Shown here in pieces: positions 8,525 to 16,618 of a stretch of DNA of 64,000 nucleotides. Source of the stretch: Pullulanibacillus sp. KACC 23026 (lineage in GTDB: Bacteria; Bacillota; Bacilli; Bacillales; Sporolactobacillaceae); NCBI RefSeq assembly GCF_029094525.1, contig NZ_CP119107.1:558001-622000 (forward strand), read 5' to 3'. Each line of letters opens with the position of its first letter. Within the stretch, counting starts at the first letter, position 1. A program made the translations under genes and the position numbers. Under the pieces are notes generated by a model. The model worked only from the letters and a program-made list of their open reading frames with translations, was not told the DNA's origin and searched no databases.

Positions 8525-8986
8525 ATGTATTCTGGCTATACAGCTCCATTTAATGGGTATTCCTATTCGCGGCCAGCTTATTTCTATACAACTCCCATTC
8601 AATGGGGAACCGCTGATCCGATAAACCTGGTAAACCGGGATGAGAGGCAAAAAGGCTCTTATTCTCCTCCGCTCCCAAGACCACCGGGCTCTCAGCATCC
8701 GAATACACCGCCTGGTCATGGCCATGGGCACGAAGCCGGGCCACCCACTGCACCACCGCCATCCTTCGTTCCCAAACAAAACGTAGAAACTCATGCTGTC
8801 AATTCAACGAATATTAGAAGATGTCTGTTCAGATATACGTACGTCCGCTTGAAAGGGCATGAACCATTTTGGTTTTATCCCACCTCCATTGGCCGCCACT
8901 CCGTTTCAGGATACCGGTGGACAGGACGAAGATGGCTTTATATGGGTCTAGACCTGCGACAAGTTATATCCTTTACTTGTTATTAG
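8525..8986 (+). CDS. Small protein with Pro/His/Gly-rich linker and aromatic C-terminal domain
   Basis: A 153-residue protein of unknown function. Residues 1-40 are Tyr-rich (YSGYTAPFNGYSYSRPAY), about 45-90 are Pro/Gly/His-rich and probably disordered, and the last 55 residues form a basic, Trp/Tyr/Phe-rich segment (PFWFYPTSIGRHSVSGYRW) that looks like a small folded beta domain. ATG 8525 follows AAGGAG; the GTG at 8516 is part of that site. The composition is like spore coat or exosporium proteins (inference only). The stop TAG runs straight into a repeat element. Confidence 0.65.
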   Translation: MYSGYTAPFNGYSYSRPAYFYTTPIQWGTADPINLVNRDERQKGSYSPPLPRPPGSQHPNTPPGHGHGHEAGPPTAPPPSFVPKQNVETHAVNSTNIRRCLFRYTYVRLKGHEPFWFYPTSIGRHSVSGYRWTGRRWLYMGLDLRQVISFTCY

Positions 8987-9052
8987 AACGAAGGGGACGG
9001 TTCTCCAGTTTCACTAAAACTGTGAAACGCGAGAACCGTCCCCACGTTTCAC
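8984..9052. repeat. Dispersed GGGGACGGTTCTC element, inverted pair
   Basis: AAGGGGACGGTTCTCCAGTTTCAC and its near-perfect inverse around a short ACTAAAAC-type loop. It begins at the stop codon of the preceding gene and could act as a transcript 3' hairpin. Confidence 0.88.
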
Positions 9053-9121
9053 CCAGCGACTGTTAAGTTTGTTGATTAAAGGGGATACTTTTTATGACTT
9101 AAGTTCTAGAGGGTGTCGGTT

Positions 9122-9619
9122 ATGGTTAAACGCGTGTTGCGTCATATCTACAATTTTTTTAACGGCCACTGTTACGTGGCTGTTCTTCATGGTTGGTTAT
9201 TTACAGGATTTGGACAATTTTATAATAGCCAATATTTAAAAGGGTTACTATTTGCAATTCCTAATTATCTCAACAATCACCTGGGGCATCTGAATGAAGC
9301 CATTTTATATAGCTTTACGGGTGATATAGAAAAGTCCAAATTAGTTTTAAACTATCAATGGATTTTAAATTACCCATCCTTTTTTTCTTATGCCCACTGG
9401 GATGCTTATAAATCAGGTTACATAAGAGATAAAAATGAGAAACCACCCATCAGCCACTCGATCCCTTTTATTTTAAGTGCCATGTTTGCAACCGTCGGGA
9501 TTACGTATGGAAGAAAAAACTACATAGGTCCCGTTTTCACAGGATTAGAATTCTATTTTATAGGATTATTTGTTGGAATCATTATCGTCAAAATCTCTAA
9601 CATTTTAAATAAGGATTAG
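9122..9619 (+). CDS. Small membrane protein with a TM2-like segment
   Basis: A 165-residue protein with an N-terminal segment HGWLFTGFGQFYNSQYLKGL that resembles TM2-domain proteins (hydrophobic helix, G-x-G-Q-F-Y-N, second helix) and two more hydrophobic stretches near the C-terminus (about residues 118-160). ATG 9122 is chosen because GAGGG lies nine bases upstream; an in-frame GTG at 9113 is inside that site. The function is unknown. The stop TAG is directly followed by AAACGCGG of a repeat element. Confidence 0.7.
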   Translation: MVKRVLRHIYNFFNGHCYVAVLHGWLFTGFGQFYNSQYLKGLLFAIPNYLNNHLGHLNEAILYSFTGDIEKSKLVLNYQWILNYPSFFSYAHWDAYKSGYIRDKNEKPPISHSIPFILSAMFATVGITYGRKNYIGPVFTGLEFYFIGLFVGIIIVKISNILNKD

Positions 9620-9708
9620 AAACGCGGAAACGCGGGGACGGTTCTCCTGTTTCATTGAAGTTTTGAAACGCGAGAACCGTCCCTGCGTTTCAGTCCCCGC
9701 GTTTCATT
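9617..9708. repeat. Dispersed GGGGACGGTTCTC element cluster
   Basis: A partial copy, a full copy and an inverted copy of the element, able to form a long hairpin. It lies immediately downstream of the TM2-like gene. Confidence 0.88.
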
Positions 9709-9815
9709 AATGCTGGGCGATTTACACGATTTTTAAAAATTGTTATGTCCAACTAGTACAAAAAAAATTTATTATCGTATTATAAATTATCCTTTAAGTA
9801 AAGGTGGTGTTACTT

Positions 9816-9911
9816 ATGGCTTACGCAGGAGGCGGAATGGGAGCAGGTTTTGCTCTTATCGTTGTGTTGTTCATTCTTTTGATCATCGTAGGTACTTCAT
9901 ATGTCTACTAA
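9816..9911 (+). CDS. YjcZ-family small sporulation protein
   Basis: A 31-residue protein: a Gly-rich start (MAYAGGGMGAGFALIVV) and a single hydrophobic helix ending GTSYVY. This is the typical form of the YjcZ/SscA family of very short spore-associated membrane peptides. AAGGTGGTG lies six bases before ATG and a strong terminator follows. It is expected to be made in the sporangium and sit in spore membranes or coat, which is family knowledge rather than seen here. Confidence 0.9.
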   Translation: MAYAGGGMGAGFALIVVLFILLIIVGTSYVY

Positions 9912-9957
9912 GACTAAAACCACCTAGTCGTGTAGCCTTTTGATGACACCTTTTTCA

Positions 9958-9990
9958 AATAGCGCCCTACCGCTTAGGGCGCTATTTTTG
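9958..9990 (+). terminator. Terminator of the yjcZ-type gene
   Basis: A perfect stem AATAGCGCCCTA / TAGGGCGCTATT with a five-base loop, then T-rich sequence. Confidence 0.88.
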
Positions 9991-9999
9991 TTGTGGAAA

Positions 10000-10054
10000 A
10001 ACGCGGGGACGGTTCTCCTGTTTCACTCAAGCAGTGAAACGCGAGAACCGTCCC
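10000..10054. repeat. Dispersed GGGGACGGTTCTC element, inverted pair
   Basis: AACGCGGGGACGGTTCTCCTGTTTCACT and its inverse around a short loop. The right end (CGCGTTTCACT) is the seed of the 11-bp array that follows. Confidence 0.88.
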
Positions 10055-10461
10055 CGCGTTTCACTCGCGTTTCACTCGCGTTTCACTCGCGTTTCACTCG
10101 CGTTTCACTCGCGTTTCACTCGCGTTTCACTCGCGTTTCACTCGCGTTTCACTCGCGTTTCACTCGCGTTTCACTCGCGTTTCACTCGCGTTTCACTCGC
10201 GTTTCACTCGCGTTTCACTCGCGTTTCACTCGCGTTTCACTCGCGTTTCACTCGCGTTTCACTCGCGTTTCACTCGCGTTTCACTCGCGTTTCACTCGCG
10301 TTTCACTCGCGTTTCACTCGCGTTTCACTCGCGTTTCACTCGCGTTTCACTCGCGTTTCACTCGCGTTTCACTCGCGTTTCACTCGCGTTTCACTCGCGT
10401 TTCACTCGCGTTTCACTCGCGTTTCACTCGCGTTTCACTCGCGTTTCACTCGCGTTTCACT
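10055..10461. repeat. Tandem array of 37 perfect 11-bp units
   Basis: The unit CGCGTTTCACT is repeated 37 times without a visible change (407 bases). The unit equals the terminal 11 bases of the dispersed element just upstream. Since 11 is not a multiple of 3, all frames read the same 11-residue cycle (SRFTRVSLAFH), which explains the long but meaningless open frames here. The array also supplies the last three bases (TGA on the minus strand) of the neighbouring membrane-protein gene. Confidence 0.97.
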
Positions 10462-10975
10462 TGTTTGATGGGTTAGGATGAAACGATTCTTTATAGCATT
10501 TGATACAAAAGTGATACAACAGCACATCGATTAACATGATGAAGGTGTAGAGGGGCAATGAATAAATCAGTTTCCACCCGTGATAATTGTAGACGTGCAA
10601 GCGGTTGGCGATAAATTCAATTCCGATTGCAAAAAAGGACCAAGCAATTATATATAAAACGAAGCGAATCCCTTTTAAATGGAAGTAATCATAGAGGAAA
10701 ATAAATAGGTAAACAAAAGGCGGGTAGATCGCATACATGATAAGGTCAAATAATTCGTATTTGCTCGAATCCGTTAAGTCGTAGAGATTGTAGGGGTTAA
10801 CAGCGATGGTATGATCTAAAATCTTCGGCAATGCGATGCTATATAAAATCTGAATAGCGGTTATGACGGTTGGAAATCTCTTGGGTAAAAGGAGATAGAG
10901 AAAAATGCTTAAAACGATGATGATGATGATAAACCATTCGTTTTGATCGAAGTGTTTTGGTAAATATAGGATCAT
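10457..10975 (-). CDS. CBO0543-like multi-pass membrane protein
   Basis: A 172-residue protein with about five hydrophobic helices, including the block FYLFIFLYDYFHLKG-type region, IAWSFFAIGIEF and YHGWKLIYSLPLY. The W-s-x-F-x-x-x-x-E followed by Y-x-x-W-x-x-x-Y-S pattern recurs in three to four other genes of this window. The function is unknown. It starts four bases after the upstream paralogue, with AAAGGA inside that gene's end, so the two form an operon. Its stop codon lies within the 11-bp array. Confidence 0.75.
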   Translation of the reverse strand: MILYLPKHFDQNEWFIIIIIVLSIFLYLLLPKRFPTVITAIQILYSIALPKILDHTIAVNPYNLYDLTDSSKYELFDLIMYAIYPPFVYLFIFLYDYFHLKGIRFVLYIIAWSFFAIGIEFIANRLHVYNYHGWKLIYSLPLYTFIMLIDVLLYHFCIKCYKESFHPNPSNK

Positions 10976-10979
10976 TTGT

Positions 10980-11444
10980 TTAATATCCTTTCGTCAATTG
11001 ATGTCTGAACCATTTCCAGAATACGAACGCAATCACAACACAAAACGACCATTCTAGAAAGGAATAAAAGACATTCCAATGTCTATTTTGGAGAACGCCA
11101 ATCCAAATAAAGATGTATTCAATTAAAATCAAGACTAAGACAGTCACCAATAAATGAATAGCGATAACGATTTTAGAGGTATAGGCTAAGATGAGGTTAA
11201 ATGACCAAATGATAATTAGAGGATATAAAAATAATCTTTTTAAGGCATGTGTCCAAAATAAGGACAATTTTTGGGAAACGTGATAGTACTCTAAATTGAC
11301 TGTAATGATAGACGAGATGGTGTGGTTAATAATCCAAACGAGAAACCAAAGGGAAATAATCTCTAACGCGGAAATTCTTCGTGCTTTAGAGAAGAAAAGG
11401 GTCCCGAGGATAAGTAAGATGTACAAAAAGATGGATAATATCAT
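10980..11444 (-). CDS. CBO0543-like multi-pass membrane protein
   Basis: A 154-residue hydrophobic protein with about five helices; the Trp/Tyr pattern near the C-terminus (HWNVFYSFLEW) places it loosely with the other CBO0543-like proteins here. ATG 11444 is preferred, with GGGAG ten bases upstream; a TTG six bases further 5' is an alternative. The function is unknown. First gene of a two-gene operon. Confidence 0.68.
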   Translation of the reverse strand: MILSIFLYILLILGTLFFSKARRISALEIISLWFLVWIINHTISSIITVNLEYYHVSQKLSLFWTHALKRLFLYPLIIIWSFNLILAYTSKIVIAIHLLVTVLVLILIEYIFIWIGVLQNRHWNVFYSFLEWSFCVVIAFVFWKWFRHQLTKGY

Positions 11445-11521
11445 TTCCAATTTTCTCCCAATAGTTTGATTGATTTTGTTTCTAAGATTAAGATTACCTA
11501 TATGCTAAGAATTATTTATAA

Positions 11522-11590
11522 TAGTGAGGGACGGTTCGTGCGTTTTATTCGGTTTTCGAATGAAACGCGAGAACCGTCCCCATGTTTCGG
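11522..11590. repeat. Dispersed GAGGGACGGTTC element, inverted pair
   Basis: Two inverted copies around TTCGGTTTTCGAA, ending only about 15 bases before the start of the next gene. This is the one copy placed at a gene's 5' side, where it lies in the leader of the exporter that follows. Confidence 0.85.
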
Positions 11591-11604
11591 TGAGGGGGAT
11601 ATAG

Positions 11605-12567
11605 TTGGATCAGACTTTTTTAAAGCAGAATAATCGCAGCGTTGAGCAGCATCCTGCTTCTCATGGCTTTCAATGGCTGTTTGGATTACTCTTAATTACT
11701 TTATCGACTGTTATATGGGGTTACAGCAATGTGGTGATTCGTCAAGGTGAGACAACGATTGCGCCAAGTGTGCTTTTGTGGGTTCGATTTGTGATCGCAA
11801 GCTTGATCTTGTCGCCTGCTCTATTTCGCCATTCTTTGTCGCTCAAGAGCTTGGTGACAGGGCTCGCAACAGGCAGTTTACTCGGAGTCGTTGTCCTGGC
11901 TCAAGGCTGGTCCATGCTGTCCGTACCTGTGGACGAAGTGGCTTTTATCACGTCTCTTTATGTGATTTTTACCCCATTCGGAATAGCCGCTATTCAAAGA
12001 AAGCTGCCTTCCAAAATGATATGGGGGGCCGTTCCTCTGAGTCTGATCGGTGTCGTGCTAATGATCGGGAAGCTGACCTTTCATTTGCAGATTGGGATCA
12101 TCGGTTCACTTATTGCCGCCCTCGCTGCAACCGGGCAAATCATTGGGACCACATCGCTCGCAAGGACGGTATCTGCCGTCCAATTGGCAGCACTACAAGC
12201 AATCGGCGCGGGTCTATTCATGACACTAGTCGTCGGTGTGCAAGGGAGCATCTCCCCTTCGATTTATAAGGGGCTCTTTCAGTGGTCCATAACCGAATGG
12301 ATCTGGATTGGATACTTAGCTGTTTTTTCTACTGTCGTTGCCATCTTCCTGCAATCTTGGGGGCAAAGAAGAGTGACCGCCACAGAGGCAGCCTTGGCTT
12401 TTAATATGGAGCCCGTATGGACAGCGGTCTTTGCCTGGGTGATTCTCTCCCAAGGCATGACGAGCATACAAATCATCGGCGCTGTATTAATTGTCGGAAG
12501 TCTAGCGGTGATCTCGAAGCCGAAACAGGCAGTGAAAAATCGCCTTGATTTATTACCAGAAAAATGA
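11605..12567 (+). CDS. EamA/DMT family transporter
   Basis: A 320-residue protein with ten predicted membrane helices in two EamA repeats (GLLLITLSTVIWGYSNVVIR near the start; AALAFNMEPVWTAVFAWVIL near the end, the classical E-P-x-x-x-x-x second-repeat motif). EamA proteins export amino acids or other metabolites. TTG 11605 follows TGAGGGGG. The substrate is unknown. Confidence 0.88.
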   Translation: MDQTFLKQNNRSVEQHPASHGFQWLFGLLLITLSTVIWGYSNVVIRQGETTIAPSVLLWVRFVIASLILSPALFRHSLSLKSLVTGLATGSLLGVVVLAQGWSMLSVPVDEVAFITSLYVIFTPFGIAAIQRKLPSKMIWGAVPLSLIGVVLMIGKLTFHLQIGIIGSLIAALAATGQIIGTTSLARTVSAVQLAALQAIGAGLFMTLVVGVQGSISPSIYKGLFQWSITEWIWIGYLAVFSTVVAIFLQSWGQRRVTATEAALAFNMEPVWTAVFAWVILSQGMTSIQIIGAVLIVGSLAVISKPKQAVKNRLDLLPEK

Positions 12568-12662
12568 CAGGACTGTCACATTCAGCCTGCCATTTTGTTA
12601 GTTCCGTACAATTGATCAAGCACGTGAAAAATTGAAAAAAGAGCTCACAAAAATGGAGATAA

Positions 12663-12712
12663 AAAGAGGCCGCCTTCAAAAGTAGAACTTTTGAGACGAC
12701 CGCTTTTTTATT
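12663..12712 (+). terminator. Terminator after the EamA exporter
   Basis: Inner stem TTCAAAAGT / ACTTTTGAG with an AGA-type loop, then CGCTTTTTTA. A hairpin with the same CAAAAGT/ACTTTTG stem is found at 31224-31256. The stretch from there to 13100 (about 390 bases) has no gene or motif that I can support. Confidence 0.65.
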
Positions 12713-13105
12713 GACTAGTTTCTATTGTATGTTCTCCATAAAACTCATCAGCCCCATGTATGCAGAGACTCAAAGATTGGCGTAATGCCTTTTTTTGTAT
12801 TCTGTTATTGAATAGTCAACCTTTTGAGGAACCTGAGCGTATACTTTTCGACTTATAAGGGTGTGATACTCTAAATCTCTTAATGGAGTGGGCAGTATTT
12901 TTCTCGGTTAAAACGCAAAGTTCCATGTGAAATAGATTACAGAATAACCTTTTTGCCTTTTCCATGATTTGAGCAAGACCACATGAGACGTTTTGCTTCC
13001 GCCCTAAAGCTGTCCTTTGATATACTATGATACATTAATGTGCCTAAGCATATGTTGGTTTTAAGGTAACGGTAAAGCCAAATGGAAATAGGGAGGTCCT
13101 TTATC

Positions 13106-13657
13106 ATGACAAACACTCAATTAAATATAGGAATTATTCTGGGCAGCACGCGTCAAGGCCGTGTCAGTCCACAGGTCGGAGAATGGGTAAAAGGAATCGC
13201 TGACGGACGCGGAGACGCTAATTATGAAATCGTGGATATTGCGGAATATAATCTTCCATTTTTTGGGACAACAGATGGAACGGAGCCTGGGGTAGCAGCT
13301 TGGAATCAAAAACTTGCCAGCCTGGACGGGTTCGTCTTTATTGTTTCTGAATACAATCACAGCCTGTCAGGAGCGTTAAAAAATGCCTTGGATTCTGCTC
13401 GTGAGGCATGGAATAACAAAGCAGCAGGTATCGTCAGCTATGGGTCAACGGGCGGGGCTCGTGCCGCTGAGCATTTGCGTGGCATCTGTGCAGAATTGCT
13501 AATCGCGGATGTGAAAACTCATCCAACCCTATCTCTATTTACAGACTTTGAAAACTTCTCGACATTTAAGCCCGCTGACTTGCATCAAAGCAATATCCAT
13601 TTAATGCTTGACCAGGTGAACGCTTGGAGCAGCGCCTTAAAAACATTAAGAAAATAA
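13106..13657 (+). CDS. NADPH-dependent FMN reductase
   Basis: A 183-residue flavodoxin-fold oxidoreductase. It has the FMN-phosphate loop GSTRQGRVSP near residue 12 and the family motif SEYNHSLSGALKNALD near 75-92, then GSTGG. It reduces FMN, quinones or azo compounds with NADPH in the cytosol. GGGAGG is eight bases before ATG 13106; an upstream in-frame ATG at 13082 lacks a ribosome site. It stands alone. Confidence 0.9.
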   Translation: MTNTQLNIGIILGSTRQGRVSPQVGEWVKGIADGRGDANYEIVDIAEYNLPFFGTTDGTEPGVAAWNQKLASLDGFVFIVSEYNHSLSGALKNALDSAREAWNNKAAGIVSYGSTGGARAAEHLRGICAELLIADVKTHPTLSLFTDFENFSTFKPADLHQSNIHLMLDQVNAWSSALKTLRK

Positions 13658-13859
13658 GCAACGATCATGATCCAAAAGAGAATCGGTTATCAGATACTGC
13701 CCCTGAGTAGTGGATGATAGTCGATTTTTTTATGCGGTCAACTGGTTGAAGGGAGTTTAAAAAACTTTTTTCAAAAAGTAAAGCCGCCTATTTGGCTAGC
13801 GACTTGCCATCGCCCTTTTGGTCACTTGAAAGGCTTGAATAACGAGTGCCTATCATGTA

Positions 13860-13890
13860 ACATATATATTGAATTATGTAATATATATGT
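13860..13890. promoter_or_regulatory. AT-rich inverted repeat upstream of the XRE gene
   Basis: ACATATATATT and its exact inverse AATATATATGT are separated by nine bases and lie 34 bases before the XRE start. This is a likely operator for autoregulation. The rest of 13658-13923 shows nothing else clear. Confidence 0.5.
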
Positions 13891-13923
13891 TGCACGTATG
13901 CTTTAAGGAAGTGAATAAATAAA

Positions 13924-14127
13924 GTGGACAATAACGTGAGAGTTGCGCGAGTTCAAATGAATCTCACCCAACAACAATTGGCTGAGAAGATTGGGGTGAC
14001 CAGGCAGACAATCAGTCTAATTGAAAAAGGAACATACAACCCAAGCTTAAAACTATGTTTGGAAATCTGTTACGCCGTTAATAAAACACTCGATGAATTA
14101 TTTTGGATCGAAAGGGAGAGGGGTTAA
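13924..14127 (+). CDS. XRE-family small HTH regulator
   Basis: A 67-residue protein made only of an XRE (Cro/CI-type) HTH: RVARVQMNLTQQQLAEKIGVTRQTISLIEKG, ending LDELFWIERE. The length and ending are those of the compact YozG/SinR-like regulators that are co-transcribed with a membrane protein. GTG 13924 follows AAGGAAGTG. Its TAA overlaps the ATG of the next gene (TAATG), so the pair is translationally coupled. Confidence 0.88.
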   Translation: MDNNVRVARVQMNLTQQQLAEKIGVTRQTISLIEKGTYNPSLKLCLEICYAVNKTLDELFWIERERG

Positions 14128-14129
14128 TG

Positions 14130-14567
14130 ATGAAAGGGTTTAATAAAATTAAGGATGAAAGGCTGCTCTTAATCCAGTTAAAAAATATTCGTATCGTCTT
14201 TTTCTTTCAAAACCTGTGTATGATCGCTTTGTTAGTCTATGACGGAATTAAAGATGGATTCGTGCAGGTCACACAAAATCCGTTATGGATCATTTGGGTC
14301 TTTTCAGCTGCTCTACTCGCCTTCCTCAACTTAAGAATTTCAGTAGAGATGGAATCGGGAAAACCAAATAAAAGGAAGGCTCCCTATTATGAAAAAGTAG
14401 GGATGTCGCTCGCAATTGGCCTCATCATCGGTTTGATTATGAGGCTGTCTGGCAGTCCGACTCGGGACTCATTAATAACGGGAAGTGTGATTTTTATTTG
14501 TGTGCTAATTCCAAGTTCGATCATTCATTATTTGAGAAAAAAACAGTCACAGGATTTTGATGATTAA
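14130..14567 (+). CDS. Membrane protein coupled to the XRE regulator
   Basis: A 145-residue protein with about four hydrophobic helices (NLCMIALLVYDGI; PLWIIWVFSAALLAFLNL; SLAIGLIIGLIM; SLITGSVIFICVLIP) and a charged N-terminus. Adjacent ATGs at 14127 and 14130 both fit the GGGAGAGGGG site. It resembles the DUF-type partners that often follow small XRE regulators in Bacillales; I cannot name a function. It may sense a signal for, or be regulated by, the adjacent regulator. Confidence 0.72.
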   Translation: MKGFNKIKDERLLLIQLKNIRIVFFFQNLCMIALLVYDGIKDGFVQVTQNPLWIIWVFSAALLAFLNLRISVEMESGKPNKRKAPYYEKVGMSLAIGLIIGLIMRLSGSPTRDSLITGSVIFICVLIPSSIIHYLRKKQSQDFDD

Positions 14568-14621
14568 ACCAGGCTCACCTGTCACGAATGAGCCCCGCAC
14601 AATTTTGCAGAAGAGAGAGGA

Positions 14622-15251
14622 GTGTTGAACCTGAATCACCTTGGTCAAATCGTCATTTTAAACGGAGCGCCGCGGTCTGGAAAATCAAGTCTGGCCTCTA
14701 TTATTCAGGAGTCTTTTGATGGGGTTTGGATGAATTTAGGGGTAGATGCTTTCATGAAGATGACCCCGGACCGCTATCAGCCTGGAATAGGTTTGAGACC
14801 AGGAGGCGAACGCCCTGACCTGGAGCCCATTATAGAAATCTTGTATCAAGCCATGTACGAGTCGATCGCCGCCCACAGTCGCTTAGGACTAAATGTTGTA
14901 GTGGATGTTGGCCATCATGATTGTTATTCCACCTCGAGAGGAATTCTTGGTCACTGCGCTCAAGTGCTGAAGGATTTCCCTGTTTTATTTGTCGGTATCC
15001 GTTGTCCGTTAGAGATGATCATGGAGCGGCGACTGGCAACATGGAAGGCGGGTTACACAGAGGAGGGGACTGTCCCGCACCCGGTGAAACTGTGGCAGGA
15101 ATCGGTTCATGTACCTGGAATCTATGATCTGGAACTTGATACATCGGTTTTGAGCCCGAAAGAAGGTGCAGCGCTTATCCGAGAGCGTTTAGAAAAAGAT
15201 CCGTATGGCACAGCCTTCAAGCAAATAGCTGAGAATGACGAATCCCGCTAA
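14622..15251 (+). CDS. Chloramphenicol phosphotransferase-like P-loop kinase
   Basis: A 209-residue P-loop protein: Walker A GAPRSGKSS near residue 16, NLGVDAFMKMTPDRY (the typical CPT acceptor-loop region), VVVDVGHHD, and GIRCPLEMIMERR. This pattern fits the CPT family, which phosphorylates chloramphenicol or other hydroxylated small molecules. The start is uncertain: GTG 14622 and TTG 14625 both lie very close to AGAGAGGAG. True chloramphenicol resistance is not implied. Confidence 0.78.
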   Translation: MLNLNHLGQIVILNGAPRSGKSSLASIIQESFDGVWMNLGVDAFMKMTPDRYQPGIGLRPGGERPDLEPIIEILYQAMYESIAAHSRLGLNVVVDVGHHDCYSTSRGILGHCAQVLKDFPVLFVGIRCPLEMIMERRLATWKAGYTEEGTVPHPVKLWQESVHVPGIYDLELDTSVLSPKEGAALIRERLEKDPYGTAFKQIAENDESR

Positions 15252-15321
15252 ACGAACGTGCGGGTCTTGATTGAGGGGGCTCTTCAGTGGCTGGCTCCGT
15301 TTTCGCGATCGGTTTGAGAAT

Positions 15322-15512
15322 TAATAAGCGGAGAAATTCCGCTTATTAGATAAAAAGGAAGCGTGGTAAGCTGATTTAAGCGGAGAAATTCCGCTTAATG
15401 ACACTTAATAAGCCAAAATCCAAGGCTTTGGATACGGATAAACGGAAAAACTCCGCTTATTTTTCAGGAAATAAGGGTATTTCCCAATTTAAACGGAAAA
15501 ACTCCGCTTATT
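15322..15512. repeat. Four short palindromes of the AAGCGGAGAAATTCCGCTT type
   Basis: Near-identical 20-27-base hairpins at about 15322-15348, 15376-15398, 15438-15460 and 15489-15512. The first two read GCGGAGAAATTCCGC, the last two ACGGAAAAACTCCGC. They fill the gap between two convergent genes and could form RNA hairpins on either strand. Confidence 0.85.
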
Positions 15513-15550
15513 TTCCAAGCAGCGTCGTGGGGGGATAACAAAAGCCCCTC

Positions 15551-16495
15551 TTAAGCTGAGCTTTGAGGGACTTTCTGGATGGGGGCCGATGAAATTGTTT
15601 TTTTATTGAAAGCTAATAAGAGAAGCATGCCAAAAATGCAGACGGTACCCACCCATTGGAAGGCGCCAAAAGGTTCTTTTAACCAGAAAACGGTGGCGAG
15701 GACAGCCGAAAGAGGTTCAAGGCTGCCTAGAAGACTCGTCTCTTTTGGCGATAGACTTTTTAAACTTTCAATGAAAAACCAGAAGGCGATCATGGTCCCA
15801 AATAGGATGACAAAGGCCAAATATAAAGAAAACCTTAGGGGGATGGCAGTGAGATGGATTTGCCAAGCTGGGTGGATGAAGCTTAGGGCAACACCGCCGA
15901 TTATCATGGCCCACCCGACAATAACAAGCGAATCGTATTTTTTCAGGAGATTAACCGCATATAGCGTGTAAAAGGCAGCCGCAACACCTGAAAGAATGCC
16001 CCAAAAGACAGCTGGTGTTGAAACAGATAATCGTGTTAGAGAGCCATTTGTTAATAAGAAAAAACAACCAACGATTGATAAACCAACAATCATCAGATCC
16101 CGTTTAGTTAAAACGGTTTGTTTGCGTAAAATTAAATAAATGATGATCATAACCGGTGACAGATTTTGCAGGAGGGTGGCGACCGCCGCATTCCCATAGT
16201 TAATGGCTGCCATATAAGTATATTGAACGCCGAGCATCCCAATTAGCCCAAAAATGATGAGCTGAGAAGCCGTCCTTTTGTGCTTCCAAACGCCAATGAT
16301 TTGTGAGCGATTGTTGCCGCATGTTTTGATGGCTAGCAGTAAAAAGCCAGCGACAAGTAGACGGGTGGTCACAAGCCAATTGACATCGATTGAATACTCT
16401 TTAAAGAGTTCATTCGAAACCGTCCCGCCAATCCCCCAGAAAATGGTACCTATAATCACAAGAATGAACCCCTTCATTCTATTAGGCTTGATCAT
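15551..16495 (-). CDS. EamA/DMT family transporter
   Basis: A 314-residue protein with ten hydrophobic helices in two EamA repeats ([39 protein letters not shown]). It is likely an exporter of an amino acid or similar metabolite. ATG 16495 lies eight bases after AGAGGCGGG on the minus strand; the GTG six bases further upstream is too close to it. It is divergent from the AraC-type gene at 16619, which may control it. Confidence 0.87.
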   Translation of the reverse strand: MIKPNRMKGFILVIIGTIFWGIGGTVSNELFKEYSIDVNWLVTTRLLVAGFLLLAIKTCGNNRSQIIGVWKHKRTASQLIIFGLIGMLGVQYTYMAAINYGNAAVATLLQNLSPVMIIIYLILRKQTVLTKRDLMIVGLSIVGCFFLLTNGSLTRLSVSTPAVFWGILSGVAAAFYTLYAVNLLKKYDSLVIVGWAMIIGGVALSFIHPAWQIHLTAIPLRFSLYLAFVILFGTMIAFWFFIESLKSLSPKETSLLGSLEPLSAVLATVFWLKEPFGAFQWVGTVCIFGMLLLLAFNKKTISSAPIQKVPQSSA

Positions 16496-16528
16496 AACCA
16501 CACACCCGCCTCTTATATAAAAATAATG

Positions 16529-16548
16529 TTATTATAGCTTTATAATAA
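16529..16548. promoter_or_regulatory. Palindrome in the divergent EamA/AraC promoter region
   Basis: TTATTATA and TATAATAA form 8-bp arms around GCTT. The arms contain -10-like TATAAT/TTATAA sequences on both strands, consistent with overlapping divergent promoters. Confidence 0.45.
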
Positions 16549-16618
16549 AGGTCTGCCTCCTTTTAAAATACTGATATCGAATAAAAAAATATAAGGATAT
16601 TGAGGTGGAGGTAATAGG

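Noticed and set aside
9940-10476. Long frames encoding an 11-residue repeat protein
   Set aside because: The 11-bp unit makes every frame open with the same cycle; there is no independent evidence of translation.
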